From the NCBI GenBank assembly GCA_964390295.1, contig CAYMHR010000005.1, positions 1-64,000 on the forward strand: DNA of 64,000 bases, written 5' to 3'. The notes under the pieces are model-generated. The model was given only the letters and a program-made list of their open reading frames with translations, was not told the DNA's origin and made no database searches. Position 1 is the stretch's first letter; each line of letters begins with the position of its first letter. The DNA comes from RGIG3009 sp964390295. Its GTDB lineage: Bacteria > Bacillota > Clostridia > Oscillospirales > Acutalibacteraceae. Positions 50,281-57,282 of this stretch are shown here, piece by piece. A program made the translations under genes and the position numbers.

Positions 50281-50712
50281 TTACAAATCCTCCCGTATAA
50301 CGCGATACAGTTCGTCCAGCATGGCGATCAACTCCCGCTCCTTTTCTTCGGTAACGGCCGCGGTGATCTTATCATCCGATTGCCCCAGCCGGTTTCGCAA
50401 AAGCTCGGCTTTTTGCTGTCCCTTGTCCGTCAAAAACAGCTTGGTGTACCGCTGATCGGTCTCGTCCGTTTCCTTGCGGATATATTGCCCGGCCAGCATC
50501 TCCTTCACCGTTTGATTGATCGCGGCGGTCGTCTTGTCGGAAAACTCCGCCAGCATTTTTTGATTGGCGCCCGGATGCCGTGATAAAAACAGGATTACCG
50601 TCCGATAGGAATCGGGAATCCCCACCTCCAGCGCACACCGCCGCATGTGGCGAATCCATTCCTTTTGCGCTCTGGATAACGCCATCATCAGCGTCTTGCG
50701 TGGCCGTTCCAC
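50281..50712 (-). CDS. MarR family transcriptional regulator
   Basis: A 143-residue winged-helix dimer: RAQKEWIRHMRRCALEVGIP, RTVILFLSRHPGANQKMLAE, FSDKTTAAINQTVKEM (recognition helix) and the wing KETDETDQRYTKLFLTDKG. It should repress its own operon with the two ABC subunits and release it when a ligand binds. Start taken as GTG 50712, 7 bases after AAAGGGG (a TTG one codon earlier is possible). Confidence 0.92.
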   Translation of the reverse strand: MERPRKTLMMALSRAQKEWIRHMRRCALEVGIPDSYRTVILFLSRHPGANQKMLAEFSDKTTAAINQTVKEMLAGQYIRKETDETDQRYTKLFLTDKGQQKAELLRNRLGQSDDKITAAVTEEKERELIAMLDELYRVIREDL

Positions 50713-50738
50713 CAAATCGCCCCTTTGTAGTCAAGATT

Positions 50739-50756
50739 TAATTAAGTACTTTATTA
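50739..50756. promoter_or_regulatory. MarR operator palindrome
   Basis: TAATTAAGTACTTTATTA, an 18-bp palindrome with a single mismatched pair, immediately downstream of the -10 of the operon promoter and upstream of marR. Size and AT-rich symmetry suit a MarR dimer site. Confidence 0.75.
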
Positions 50757-50785
50757 AGTATAACCACCTGTGCGCGCTTTGTCAA
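50757..50785 (-). promoter_or_regulatory. marR-ABC operon promoter
   Basis: Minus-strand TTGACA (50785-50780), 17-bp spacer, TATACT (50762-50757). The operator covers the transcription start region just downstream. Confidence 0.85.
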
Positions 50786-50836
50786 GAAAAAAGCATCGTG
50801 CGTTTCGGCACGATGCTATCCTCCGCGAAAGCGGCT

Positions 50837-51520
50837 TTATGCAGTTTTCTTTTGAAGTCGGGGCTTCCAATAGGACTTGCCGAAGGCAATACATTCCGCC
50901 AAAACGCACACCGGCAGGGCGGCCAAAAAGTCGTAGAAGGAATGCTGCTTAATCAGCATGGTAGACGCACAAATCACACCGACGATAATGACGATCGCTG
51001 CTTTCCAGCCGCGTCCCACCGGCTTTTCCTTCAACCAAACCGAAGCGATCCCGATGGAATAGGCCACGTGCAACGACGGGCAAACGTTGGTATCGGTGTC
51101 AAAGTGATACAGAAATCCTATGCAATCGGTCAGCAAATTGTCCCGTGGGAACGTCTCCGGTCGCAGGTCTTGCCGATTTGGGAACACAATGTAGATCGCC
51201 ATCGCCACCACCTGCGTGACGATGATAAAGGTTTGCAGTTGACGAAAGCCCTGCACGTTGTACAGCAAAAAGTACAGCAGAGAAATCACGATCAGCAAAT
51301 ACCAAAACACGTACGGAATGACGAATATCTCGCAAAACGGGATCAGATCGTCCACGCGGCTGTGCATAACGTAGCACCGCTCCGGAGCAATAAAGTTCTC
51401 GGTGATCAGATACATCAGAAAATATCCGACCCAGCCGAGCAACAACCACAAATGGGAAAACTCCGGCGTATTCAGCTTGGACAACCGGAACTTGCGATAA
51501 TCAACAACCGGTTTTCGCAT
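50837..51520 (-). CDS. PAP2-type membrane phosphatase / phosphotransferase
   Basis: A 227-residue protein from ATG 51520 (GGAGGCAC site) with about six spans. The PAP2 motifs are reduced: RPETF in a loop, CPSLHVAYS (Ser-x-His) and KQHSFYDFLAALP (His-x3-Asp). This form is typical of the PAP2_3 group, which includes lipid phosphatases and inositol phosphoceramide synthase-like enzymes. It overlaps the upstream acyltransferase-like gene by 20 bases, so both probably act in one membrane-lipid pathway. Confidence 0.82.
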   Translation of the reverse strand: MRKPVVDYRKFRLSKLNTPEFSHLWLLLGWVGYFLMYLITENFIAPERCYVMHSRVDDLIPFCEIFVIPYVFWYLLIVISLLYFLLYNVQGFRQLQTFIIVTQVVAMAIYIVFPNRQDLRPETFPRDNLLTDCIGFLYHFDTDTNVCPSLHVAYSIGIASVWLKEKPVGRGWKAAIVIIVGVICASTMLIKQHSFYDFLAALPVCVLAECIAFGKSYWKPRLQKKTA

Positions 51521-52277
51521 GATCCTGTGCCTCCATGATCTTGTTCGAGGGATACTCCCGCTTGGGAATATTGGCATACGGTATCACGACGTGCTCTGGC
51601 AACGCGCGTGCCGTTTCGGTAATCGTTTCCGATAAATACGCACAAATACGCGTGCGCTCCTCCTCGATCGGACGATCGGCGCAAAACCGAATCGGCTTGC
51701 CAAAATACATCTGTTTCAGCTTCGGTGCCAGATACGCCGGAACGAACTGCAGTTCTTTTCCGGTCTTTTTGTAATACAGCTTGGCAACGTCGATGAAGCG
51801 ATCCTCAAATTCGTACACGATATTATTGCACTTTTGATTATGCTCCGGGAAAATTACCACGTGGTTTCCTTCCTGCAAGCGCTTCACCGTTTGCTTAAAG
51901 GTGGAAAACAGGCGCGCATCCCGATACACGGCAATAGTTCGTGCGTTGTTAAACAGCACCACCGACAACGGGGCGATCAGGTACGAAGCGATTTTATAAA
52001 GCCACCGACTATACCACGGCTTGGCCGACCAGAAATCCCGAAACGCATACGCCGGCACTTCCTTCAGCTTCATCATCTGCCCGACACACCACGTGTAATT
52101 GTTGCCGGGGAAATGCAGCTCGCTGATAATGGGGCCATGCAGCTGGCTGTGATTCCCCACGACAATCGACGGCTCATCCGGCAGATTTTCCAGTCCCCGT
52201 ACTTGTATCTTCGGATACACCCGGTACACGATTTTACGTATCAGCCGATACAGCCACGACGTTTTCTTTTGCTCCAT
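51501..52277 (-). CDS. PlsC-like acyltransferase with altered motif I
   Basis: A 258-residue protein of the 1-acyl-glycerol-3-phosphate acyltransferase type: GNHSQLHGPI (motif I, residues 41-50), a middle segment with VVLFNNARTIAVYRDAR, HVVIFPEHNQKCNN (motif III, normally FPEGTRS) and FVPAYLAPKLKQMYFGKP (motif IV). In motif I the usual His-x4-Asp is His-x4-Gly, so catalysis by the standard mechanism is doubtful unless another residue serves. Coupled to a PAP2 protein gene. Confidence 0.75.
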   Translation of the reverse strand: MEQKKTSWLYRLIRKIVYRVYPKIQVRGLENLPDEPSIVVGNHSQLHGPIISELHFPGNNYTWCVGQMMKLKEVPAYAFRDFWSAKPWYSRWLYKIASYLIAPLSVVLFNNARTIAVYRDARLFSTFKQTVKRLQEGNHVVIFPEHNQKCNNIVYEFEDRFIDVAKLYYKKTGKELQFVPAYLAPKLKQMYFGKPIRFCADRPIEEERTRICAYLSETITETARALPEHVVIPYANIPKREYPSNKIMEAQDHAKTGC

Positions 52278-52374
52278 AGTATCACCGCTCCATCATGACG
52301 TAACAAGCATTATAACGCAAAGCCGCACAGAAATTGTGAACAAATATTAACGTTTTTCCGTTTCGGCTCAGCGC

Positions 52375-53106
52375 TCACGTGCGGGGCTGAAACGCCGGCA
52401 TCAGTTCCAGCTTGAATTGGTTGTTGCAATGCTTGCGATCAATGATCGCCTTGGTTTCCGGATCGTCGATTTCGCCGGTACGAATATACCGATCCAGCAC
52501 GGCGTAGGTGAAGCCGAGGTTGTCCTCGTCGCTCTTACCACACAAGCCGTCGATCGGCGTTTTTTCCACCAGCTCTGTCGGCAAGCCCAGCAAATGACCT
52601 AGTTGCTTTACCTCCGTCACCGTCAAATGCGACATGGGTGAAAAATCCCCCACCGAGTCGCCGTAGCGGGTGGAATACCCCACCCAGTCCTCGGACAGAT
52701 TACAGGTATTGCACACGCGGCCGTTACAGCTTTGTGACACGGCGTACAGCGTGGACATCCGGATACGCGGCGGCAGATTTTGGCGCGACTGTGCCGTCAA
52801 GGGAAGATCGGCAGGCAAGCTCGCCAAAAGTGCCTCCACCGTTTCACCGATATTGACCACGTAATGCCGAATCTGCAGGTGATGAACCAACCGATAAGCC
52901 ATATCGATGTCGTGCTGTTCGCCCTGCGGCATCAACACGCCGATCACGCGTTCCCGTCCGAGTGCCTCTACGCAGAGTGCCGCCGCTACCGAACTGTCCT
53001 TACCGCCGGAAATACCGACGACCGCGTTACAATCGGGGCCGTTCTGTTCAAAAAACGCGCGGATCCACGCAACACAATCCTGTTTTACCTGCTCTGCATC
53101 AAACAT
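52375..53106 (-). CDS. nadE: ammonia-dependent NAD synthetase
   Basis: A 243-residue enzyme that amidates deamido-NAD. ATP pyrophosphatase loop GISGGKDSSVA, CNTCNLSEDWVGYSTRYGDS, and DGLCGKSDEDNLGFTY are characteristic. No glutaminase domain, so it uses ammonia. Start ATG 53106 (AGGAGGAAC site); an upstream in-frame start runs through the tRNA and is rejected. A terminator and tRNA-Pro lie directly upstream. Final step of the pathway that starts with pncB. Confidence 0.96.
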   Translation of the reverse strand: MFDAEQVKQDCVAWIRAFFEQNGPDCNAVVGISGGKDSSVAAALCVEALGRERVIGVLMPQGEQHDIDMAYRLVHHLQIRHYVVNIGETVEALLASLPADLPLTAQSRQNLPPRIRMSTLYAVSQSCNGRVCNTCNLSEDWVGYSTRYGDSVGDFSPMSHLTVTEVKQLGHLLGLPTELVEKTPIDGLCGKSDEDNLGFTYAVLDRYIRTGEIDDPETKAIIDRKHCNNQFKLELMPAFQPRT

Positions 53107-53131
53107 ATCCGTTCCTCCTATTATAGCAAAA

Positions 53132-53157
53132 AGACCGCCCTGTCGACAGGACGGTCT
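53132..53157 (-). terminator. terminator after tRNA-Pro
   Basis: Stem AGACCGTCCTGT / ACAGGGCGGTCT (one G-T pair) followed by TTTTTGC on the minus strand. nadE may be read by leak-through or from an unseen promoter. Confidence 0.85.
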
Positions 53158-53160
53158 CCG

Positions 53161-53237
53161 TGGTCCGAGTGACAGGAGTCGAACCTGCGGCCTCTTGAAC
53201 CCCATTCAAGCGCGCTACCAATCTGCGCTACACCCGG
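53161..53237 (-). tRNA. tRNA-Pro (anticodon GGG)
   Basis: A 77-base cloverleaf on the minus strand: acceptor CCGGGTG / CACTCGG (one G-T), GCGCAGATTGGTAGCGC D-arm, anticodon stem CTTGA / TCAAG around ATGGGGT, T-loop GGTTCGACTCC and encoded CCA. Confidence 0.97.
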
Positions 53238-53256
53238 ATTTTTAACTGCGACAACT

Positions 53257-53284
53257 ATTATAACAAAATCGCACGGAATGTCAA
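53257..53284 (-). promoter_or_regulatory. tRNA-Pro promoter
   Basis: Minus-strand TTGACA (53284-53279), 16-bp spacer, TATAAT (53262-53257), 20 bp before the tRNA. Confidence 0.8.
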
Positions 53285-53323
53285 GTAAAAAATCAAAAAA
53301 CACGCAAACAACGTGAAAAAAGA

Positions 53324-53352
53324 TTGCATTACCGCCCAATATCCGCTATGAT
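53324..53352 (+). promoter_or_regulatory. promoter of the cyclase-family gene
   Basis: TTGCAT at 53324-53329, 17-bp spacer, TATGAT at 53347-53352, about 20 bp before the start codon. Confidence 0.6.
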
Positions 53353-53372
53353 AATACCGAGGTGTGAACGAT

Positions 53373-53981
53373 ATGGATATTCTGAACATTACTCGCGATC
53401 TGCTGACGGCACCGGTTTATCCCGGCGATCCGAAGCCCAGCGTCACGTTGCTTTCCAACATGGCACTGGGTGATACCTGCAATACCACCCAGTTGACCGC
53501 CTGCCTGCACAACGGCACGCACATGGATGCACCACGCCATTTCTTTCCGGAGGGCGATGCCATCGACGATATTCCGCTGGAACGGTGTATCGGTGAGTGT
53601 ACCGTGGTGGAGTGTAACGGTGTTCTGCTCGGTGACGAGGCAGAGGCACTGCTGCCCCGTCTTAAAAAACGCACCCTGCTGAAGGGCGACGTACAATTAA
53701 CGCCCAGCGCCGCCTTCGTCCTGTCCGGTGCCGGGATCGAGCTGCTCGGTGTGGAGGGAACTTCGGTGGCGGCACCGGAATATACCGCCGAGGTGCATCG
53801 CCAGCTACTCGGCGCCGGCATCGTTATTTTGGAAGGGCTGGAGCTTTCACAGACCAAAGAGAATGTCCCCTACCTGCTCATCGCCGCACCGCTGCAGATC
53901 GGCGGTGCCGACGGCGCCCCGGTGCGTGCGGTTTTGGTCGAGCCGCATCGCATTGATTGGAGCGAACGCACTTGGCGCTAA
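53373..53981 (+). CDS. cyclase/arylformamidase-family metal hydrolase
   Basis: A 202-residue protein of the cyclase (kynurenine formamidase-like) family: NITRDLLTAPVYPGDPKP at the start and the metal motif HNGTHMDAPRHF (His-x3-His-x-Asp form), then GVEGTSVAAPEYTAEVHRQL. Family members hydrolyse N-formylkynurenine, isatin or related amides. No tryptophan-degradation genes are near, so the substrate is open. GAGGTG site before ATG 53373. Followed closely by asnA. Confidence 0.85.
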   Translation: MDILNITRDLLTAPVYPGDPKPSVTLLSNMALGDTCNTTQLTACLHNGTHMDAPRHFFPEGDAIDDIPLERCIGECTVVECNGVLLGDEAEALLPRLKKRTLLKGDVQLTPSAAFVLSGAGIELLGVEGTSVAAPEYTAEVHRQLLGAGIVILEGLELSQTKENVPYLLIAAPLQIGGADGAPVRAVLVEPHRIDWSERTWR

Positions 53982-53987
53982 ATGCTC

Positions 53988-54016
53988 TTGCAATCCGTCG
54001 ACGTCTGTGATAAAAT
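53988..54016 (+). promoter_or_regulatory. asnA promoter
   Basis: TTGCAA at 53988-53993, 17-bp spacer, TAAAAT at 54011-54016. Confidence 0.5.
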
Positions 54017-54047
54017 GTAACAATCAACAAGGGGAGATGAGGTCACA

Positions 54048-55067
54048 ATGAGTACCGAGTATCGCTTGATCATTCCGGAAGGATACCGTTCCTCCATGGA
54101 TATTTTGGAAACGGAAAAAGCGATCAAGCTGTTAAAAGACGGGTTTGAGGAGCAGCTCGCACAGCGTTTGTCGCTGACGCGCGTTTCCGCCCCGCTGTTC
54201 GTTCTGCCGCAATCTGGTCTGAACGACAACCTGAACGGCGTGGAGCGTCCGGTCAGCTTTGATCTTCGGTACGATAACGGCCGCGTAGCCGAGGTGGTGC
54301 ACTCGCTCGCCAAATGGAAGCGATATGCCCTGAAGCGGTATCACGTGCCGGTGGGTCAGGGATTGTATACCGATATGAACGCCATCCGCCGCGACGAAAT
54401 CACCGACAACCTGCACTCCCTGTACGTCGATCAATGGGACTGGGAAATGGTCATTCGCCGCGAAGAACGCACGGTTGACACGTTGAAGTCAGTTGTCAAC
54501 CGCATTTACGCCGCATTTCTCAGCATGGAAAAAACCGTGTGCGACTGCTACCCCTTTTTGCTGCAAAAGTTGCCGCCGCGCATCACCTTTTTGACCACAC
54601 AGGAGCTGGAGGATCGCTATCCGGAGCTGACCGCTTCGGAGCGCGAAGCACGGGCGGCGCACGAATACGGCGCCATATTCCTGATGCAAATCGGCGGTGC
54701 CCTGCGCTCCGGCAAGCCGCACGACGGTCGTGCTCCCGATTACGACGACTGGACGCTCAACGGCGATATTCTCTTTGATTATCCGTTGTTGGGACGCGCA
54801 CTGGAGGTGTCCTCCATGGGCATCCGCGTGGACGAAGACTCTCTGCGGCATCAGCTGGAGGTGGCCGGCTGCACGGATCGTGCCGACCTGCCGTTCCAGA
54901 AATCCCTGTTGGCCGGGGAACTGCCGTATACGATCGGCGGCGGCATCGGTCAGTCCCGCCTTTGCATGTTCTTCCTGAACAAAGCGCATATCGGAGAAGT
55001 GCAGGCATCTCTGTGGCCGGACGAGATGGTCGAACGCTGTTCGGTAGCCGGAATCGAGCTGTTATAA
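54048..55067 (+). CDS. asnA: aspartate-ammonia ligase (AsnA)
   Basis: A 339-residue asparagine synthetase that uses ammonia, with a class-II aminoacyl-tRNA-synthetase-like fold: LSLTRVSAPLFVLPQSGLND, VVHSLAKWKRYAL, GLYTDMNAIRRDE, SLYVDQWDWE and the terminal GGGIGQSRLCMFFL. Makes asparagine from aspartate, ATP and ammonia, typical of anaerobes with ample ammonia. A good GGGGAG site lies before the ATG. Confidence 0.95.
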   Translation: MSTEYRLIIPEGYRSSMDILETEKAIKLLKDGFEEQLAQRLSLTRVSAPLFVLPQSGLNDNLNGVERPVSFDLRYDNGRVAEVVHSLAKWKRYALKRYHVPVGQGLYTDMNAIRRDEITDNLHSLYVDQWDWEMVIRREERTVDTLKSVVNRIYAAFLSMEKTVCDCYPFLLQKLPPRITFLTTQELEDRYPELTASEREARAAHEYGAIFLMQIGGALRSGKPHDGRAPDYDDWTLNGDILFDYPLLGRALEVSSMGIRVDEDSLRHQLEVAGCTDRADLPFQKSLLAGELPYTIGGGIGQSRLCMFFLNKAHIGEVQASLWPDEMVERCSVAGIELL

Positions 55068-55096
55068 AAAAAGTTTTACAAAATTAAAATTTAGAC

Positions 55097-55125
55097 TTGA
55101 TTTTTTCTTCAGTATTCATTATAAT
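55097..55125 (+). promoter_or_regulatory. tRNA-Ser promoter
   Basis: TTGATT at 55097-55102, 17-bp spacer, TATAAT at 55120-55125, 24 bp before the tRNA. The same transcript probably continues into rpmE. Confidence 0.75.
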
Positions 55126-55149
55126 AGTTTAGCACTGTGTGTGCGACTC

Positions 55150-55240
55150 GGAGAGTTGGCTGAGTGGTCGAAGGCGCACGATTGGAAATCGTGTGTACGT
55201 TAATAGCGTACCTAGGGTTCAAATCCCTAACTCTCCGCCA
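55150..55240 (+). tRNA. tRNA-Ser (anticodon GGA)
   Basis: A 91-base class-II tRNA: acceptor GGAGAGT / ACTCTCC, long variable arm GTACGTTAATAGCGTACC, anticodon stem ACGAT / ATCGT around TGGAAA, T-loop GGTTCAAATCC and encoded CCA. Confidence 0.97.
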
Positions 55241-55297
55241 TTGAATACAGCGAAGGTTTCCTTCGAGGGAATACAGCTTCTGAAAGAGGTGACAGGA

Positions 55298-55507
55298 ATG
55301 AAACAGGGTATCCATCCCAACTATGCCAAAACAACGATCACTTGCGCTTGCGGTGAGGTCATCGAGACTTCGTCTACCAAGGAGAACATCCGCGTAGAAA
55401 TCTGCTCCAAGTGCCATCCGTTCTTCACCGGCAGACAGAAGCTGGTCGATACCGGCGGTCGTGTGGATCGTTTCAACAAGCGTTTTGGTATCAAAGAAAG
55501 CAAGTAA
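55298..55507 (+). CDS. rpmE: ribosomal protein bL31
   Basis: A 69-residue 50S protein, zinc-binding (C+) type: KQGIHPNYAKTTITCACGEV, then EICSKCHPFFTGRQKLVDTG and RVDRFNKRFG. The four cysteines bind zinc. Start ATG 55298 with GAGGTGACAG. Only 57 bp after tRNA-Ser with no terminator between them, so probably co-transcribed with the tRNA. Confidence 0.97.
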   Translation: MKQGIHPNYAKTTITCACGEVIETSSTKENIRVEICSKCHPFFTGRQKLVDTGGRVDRFNKRFGIKESK

Positions 55508-55513
55508 CACGGC

Positions 55514-55541
55514 AAAAGGCAGCGCAAACGCGCTGCCTTTT
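55514..55541 (+). terminator. rpmE terminator
   Basis: Perfect 12-bp stem AAAAGGCAGCGC / GCGCTGCCTTTT with a 4-base loop and a short T run. Confidence 0.88.
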
Positions 55542-55561
55542 CTCGTCATGGAGGTGGTGTT

Positions 55562-56197
55562 GTGATGAACGTGCACACGTATCTTACCATTCGCGGCGAA
55601 GCCGAAGCGGAATACGTCGATCGGCGGTCACGCTTCATCGCCGCCATTTGCCCCGTTACCGACGAATCGGAAGCGCTGGCGTTTATCGCGGCGCGCAAAA
55701 AGCAATTTTGGGATGCACGCCACAACGTACACGCCTACGTACTGCGTTCCGGCGTTCAGCGCTTTTCTGACGACGGCGAGCCACAGGGTACCGCCGGCAT
55801 GCCCGTACTGGAAACTCTGCAAAAGCGCGGTCTGACCGACTGTGTCGTCGTCGTCACGCGCTATTTCGGCGGTATTCTGCTCGGCACCGGTGGCCTGGTA
55901 CGTGCCTATTCGCAAAGCACCTCGATGGCCATCGATGCCGCCGGCGTGGGAGAGCGCCGTCTGTGCGCCGTCGGCCAAATCGAGTGCGATTATGCCCAAT
56001 ACGGTCGGCTGGTACCAATGATCGCCTCGCAAGGCGGCCGTGTCACCGACACCGTTTTTGCCGATTTCGTGCAGGTCTCGCTCCAATTACCCATGGACCG
56101 CGTGGAAGCGTTCGACCGGGAGTTAACCGAATTTTCCGCCGGCACCCTGCAATTTCGGCAAGACGATGAGATTTTTGAATTTTTTGAAAAAAATTAA
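55562..56197 (+). CDS. yigZ: IMPACT/YigZ-family protein
   Basis: A 211-residue YigZ/YvyE-type protein: two-domain IMPACT fold with SRFIAAICPVTDESEALAFI, DARHNVHAYVLRSG, FSDDGEPQGTAGMPVLE and VVVTRYFGGILLGTGGLVRA. In bacteria the role is unsettled, possibly in translation control or as a peptidase-like factor. GTG 55562 with GGAGG seven bases upstream; ATG one codon later is an alternative. Confidence 0.9.
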   Translation: MMNVHTYLTIRGEAEAEYVDRRSRFIAAICPVTDESEALAFIAARKKQFWDARHNVHAYVLRSGVQRFSDDGEPQGTAGMPVLETLQKRGLTDCVVVVTRYFGGILLGTGGLVRAYSQSTSMAIDAAGVGERRLCAVGQIECDYAQYGRLVPMIASQGGRVTDTVFADFVQVSLQLPMDRVEAFDRELTEFSAGTLQFRQDDEIFEFFEKN

Positions 56198-56256
56198 CGG
56201 TTTTTGCAGGAAAAAACGGGACAACCAACGTATAATATAAGGAAAGGTGGGGTTAC

Positions 56257-57255
56257 ATGATACCGCGTTTACGAACCGAGGAGATCGAACAGCAAATCTT
56301 GTCGCCAAAAGCCACCCTGGTCTGCGAAAGTCGGGGCCGCGCGCGGGCCGAAACTCCTTGCGATTTTCGCACCGATTTTCAGCGCGACCGCGATCGGGTA
56401 CTGCACTGCAAGGCGTTTCGCCGGTTACGGCATAAAACGCAGGTGTTTCTCTCCCCCGTCGGCGATCATTACCGCACCCGTCTGACACATACGCTGGAGG
56501 TCTCCCAGATTGCCCGAACGATCGCTCGCTCTCTGCGGCTGAACGAAGACCTGACGGAGGCCATCGCTTTGGCGCACGACCTGGGGCATACCCCCTTCGG
56601 TCATGCCGGCGAGCGTGTGCTGGACCGCTGCATGCTCAATGGCTTCCGTCACTATGAGCAAAGCGTCCGCGTCGTCGATCTGCTGGAGAAAGACGGTCAA
56701 GGGCTGAACCTCACTTGGGAGGTGCGCGACGGGATTTTGAATCACACCACCGGCGAGCAGGCCGCAACGCTGGAGGGACGTATTGTTCGTCTGGCCGATA
56801 AAGTGGCCTATATCAACCACGACATCGACGACGCCATTCGCGCCGACGTGTTTGCCGAAGCGGACATTCCGTCGGAAATCACCGACATTCTCGGTTCCGG
56901 CCGCAACGAACGCTTCAACGTGCTGATTGGCTCCATTGTCGAAAACAGCACCGACGATATTCGGATGGCACCGGAGGTGCAGGCAGCCTTCGATGCGCTA
57001 CATACGTTTATGTTCGAGCGTCTGTACTACAACCCGGTCGCCAAGAATGAAGAAAAAAAGGTAGATGCCTTTATCGGTCGCTTGTTCCGTCATTTTGTGG
57101 AGCATCCCGAACAGCTTCCCGCGGAATTTCACACCATTTGTCAGCAAGAAGGGGCCGAACGTGCCGCCTGTGATTACATTGCCGGCATGACCGACACCTT
57201 CGCCGTAAAGGCATATAACGACCTGTTCATCCCCAAAGGCTGGCCCATTGGCTGA
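56257..57255 (+). CDS. dgt: dGTP triphosphohydrolase-like HD protein
   Basis: A 332-residue HD-domain enzyme: CDFRTDFQRDRDRVLHCKAF, FRRLRHKTQVFLSP, the first metal histidine in RTRLTHTLEVSQIAR, HDLGHTPFGHAGE and LADKVAYINHDIDDAIRAD. Such enzymes split dNTPs to nucleosides and triphosphate, lowering dNTP pools. In Firmicutes dgt often stands at the head of the dnaG-rpoD operon, as here. AAAGGTGG site before ATG 56257; a TATAAT lies at 56231-56236 without a clear -35. Confidence 0.93.
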   Translation: MIPRLRTEEIEQQILSPKATLVCESRGRARAETPCDFRTDFQRDRDRVLHCKAFRRLRHKTQVFLSPVGDHYRTRLTHTLEVSQIARTIARSLRLNEDLTEAIALAHDLGHTPFGHAGERVLDRCMLNGFRHYEQSVRVVDLLEKDGQGLNLTWEVRDGILNHTTGEQAATLEGRIVRLADKVAYINHDIDDAIRADVFAEADIPSEITDILGSGRNERFNVLIGSIVENSTDDIRMAPEVQAAFDALHTFMFERLYYNPVAKNEEKKVDAFIGRLFRHFVEHPEQLPAEFHTICQQEGAERAACDYIAGMTDTFAVKAYNDLFIPKGWPIG

Positions 57256-57282
57256 CGATACAGACGAAAAGGAGACGATGCG

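Noticed and set aside
52375..53205. Longer nadE start at 53205
   Set aside because: The added codons run through tRNA-Pro and its terminator.
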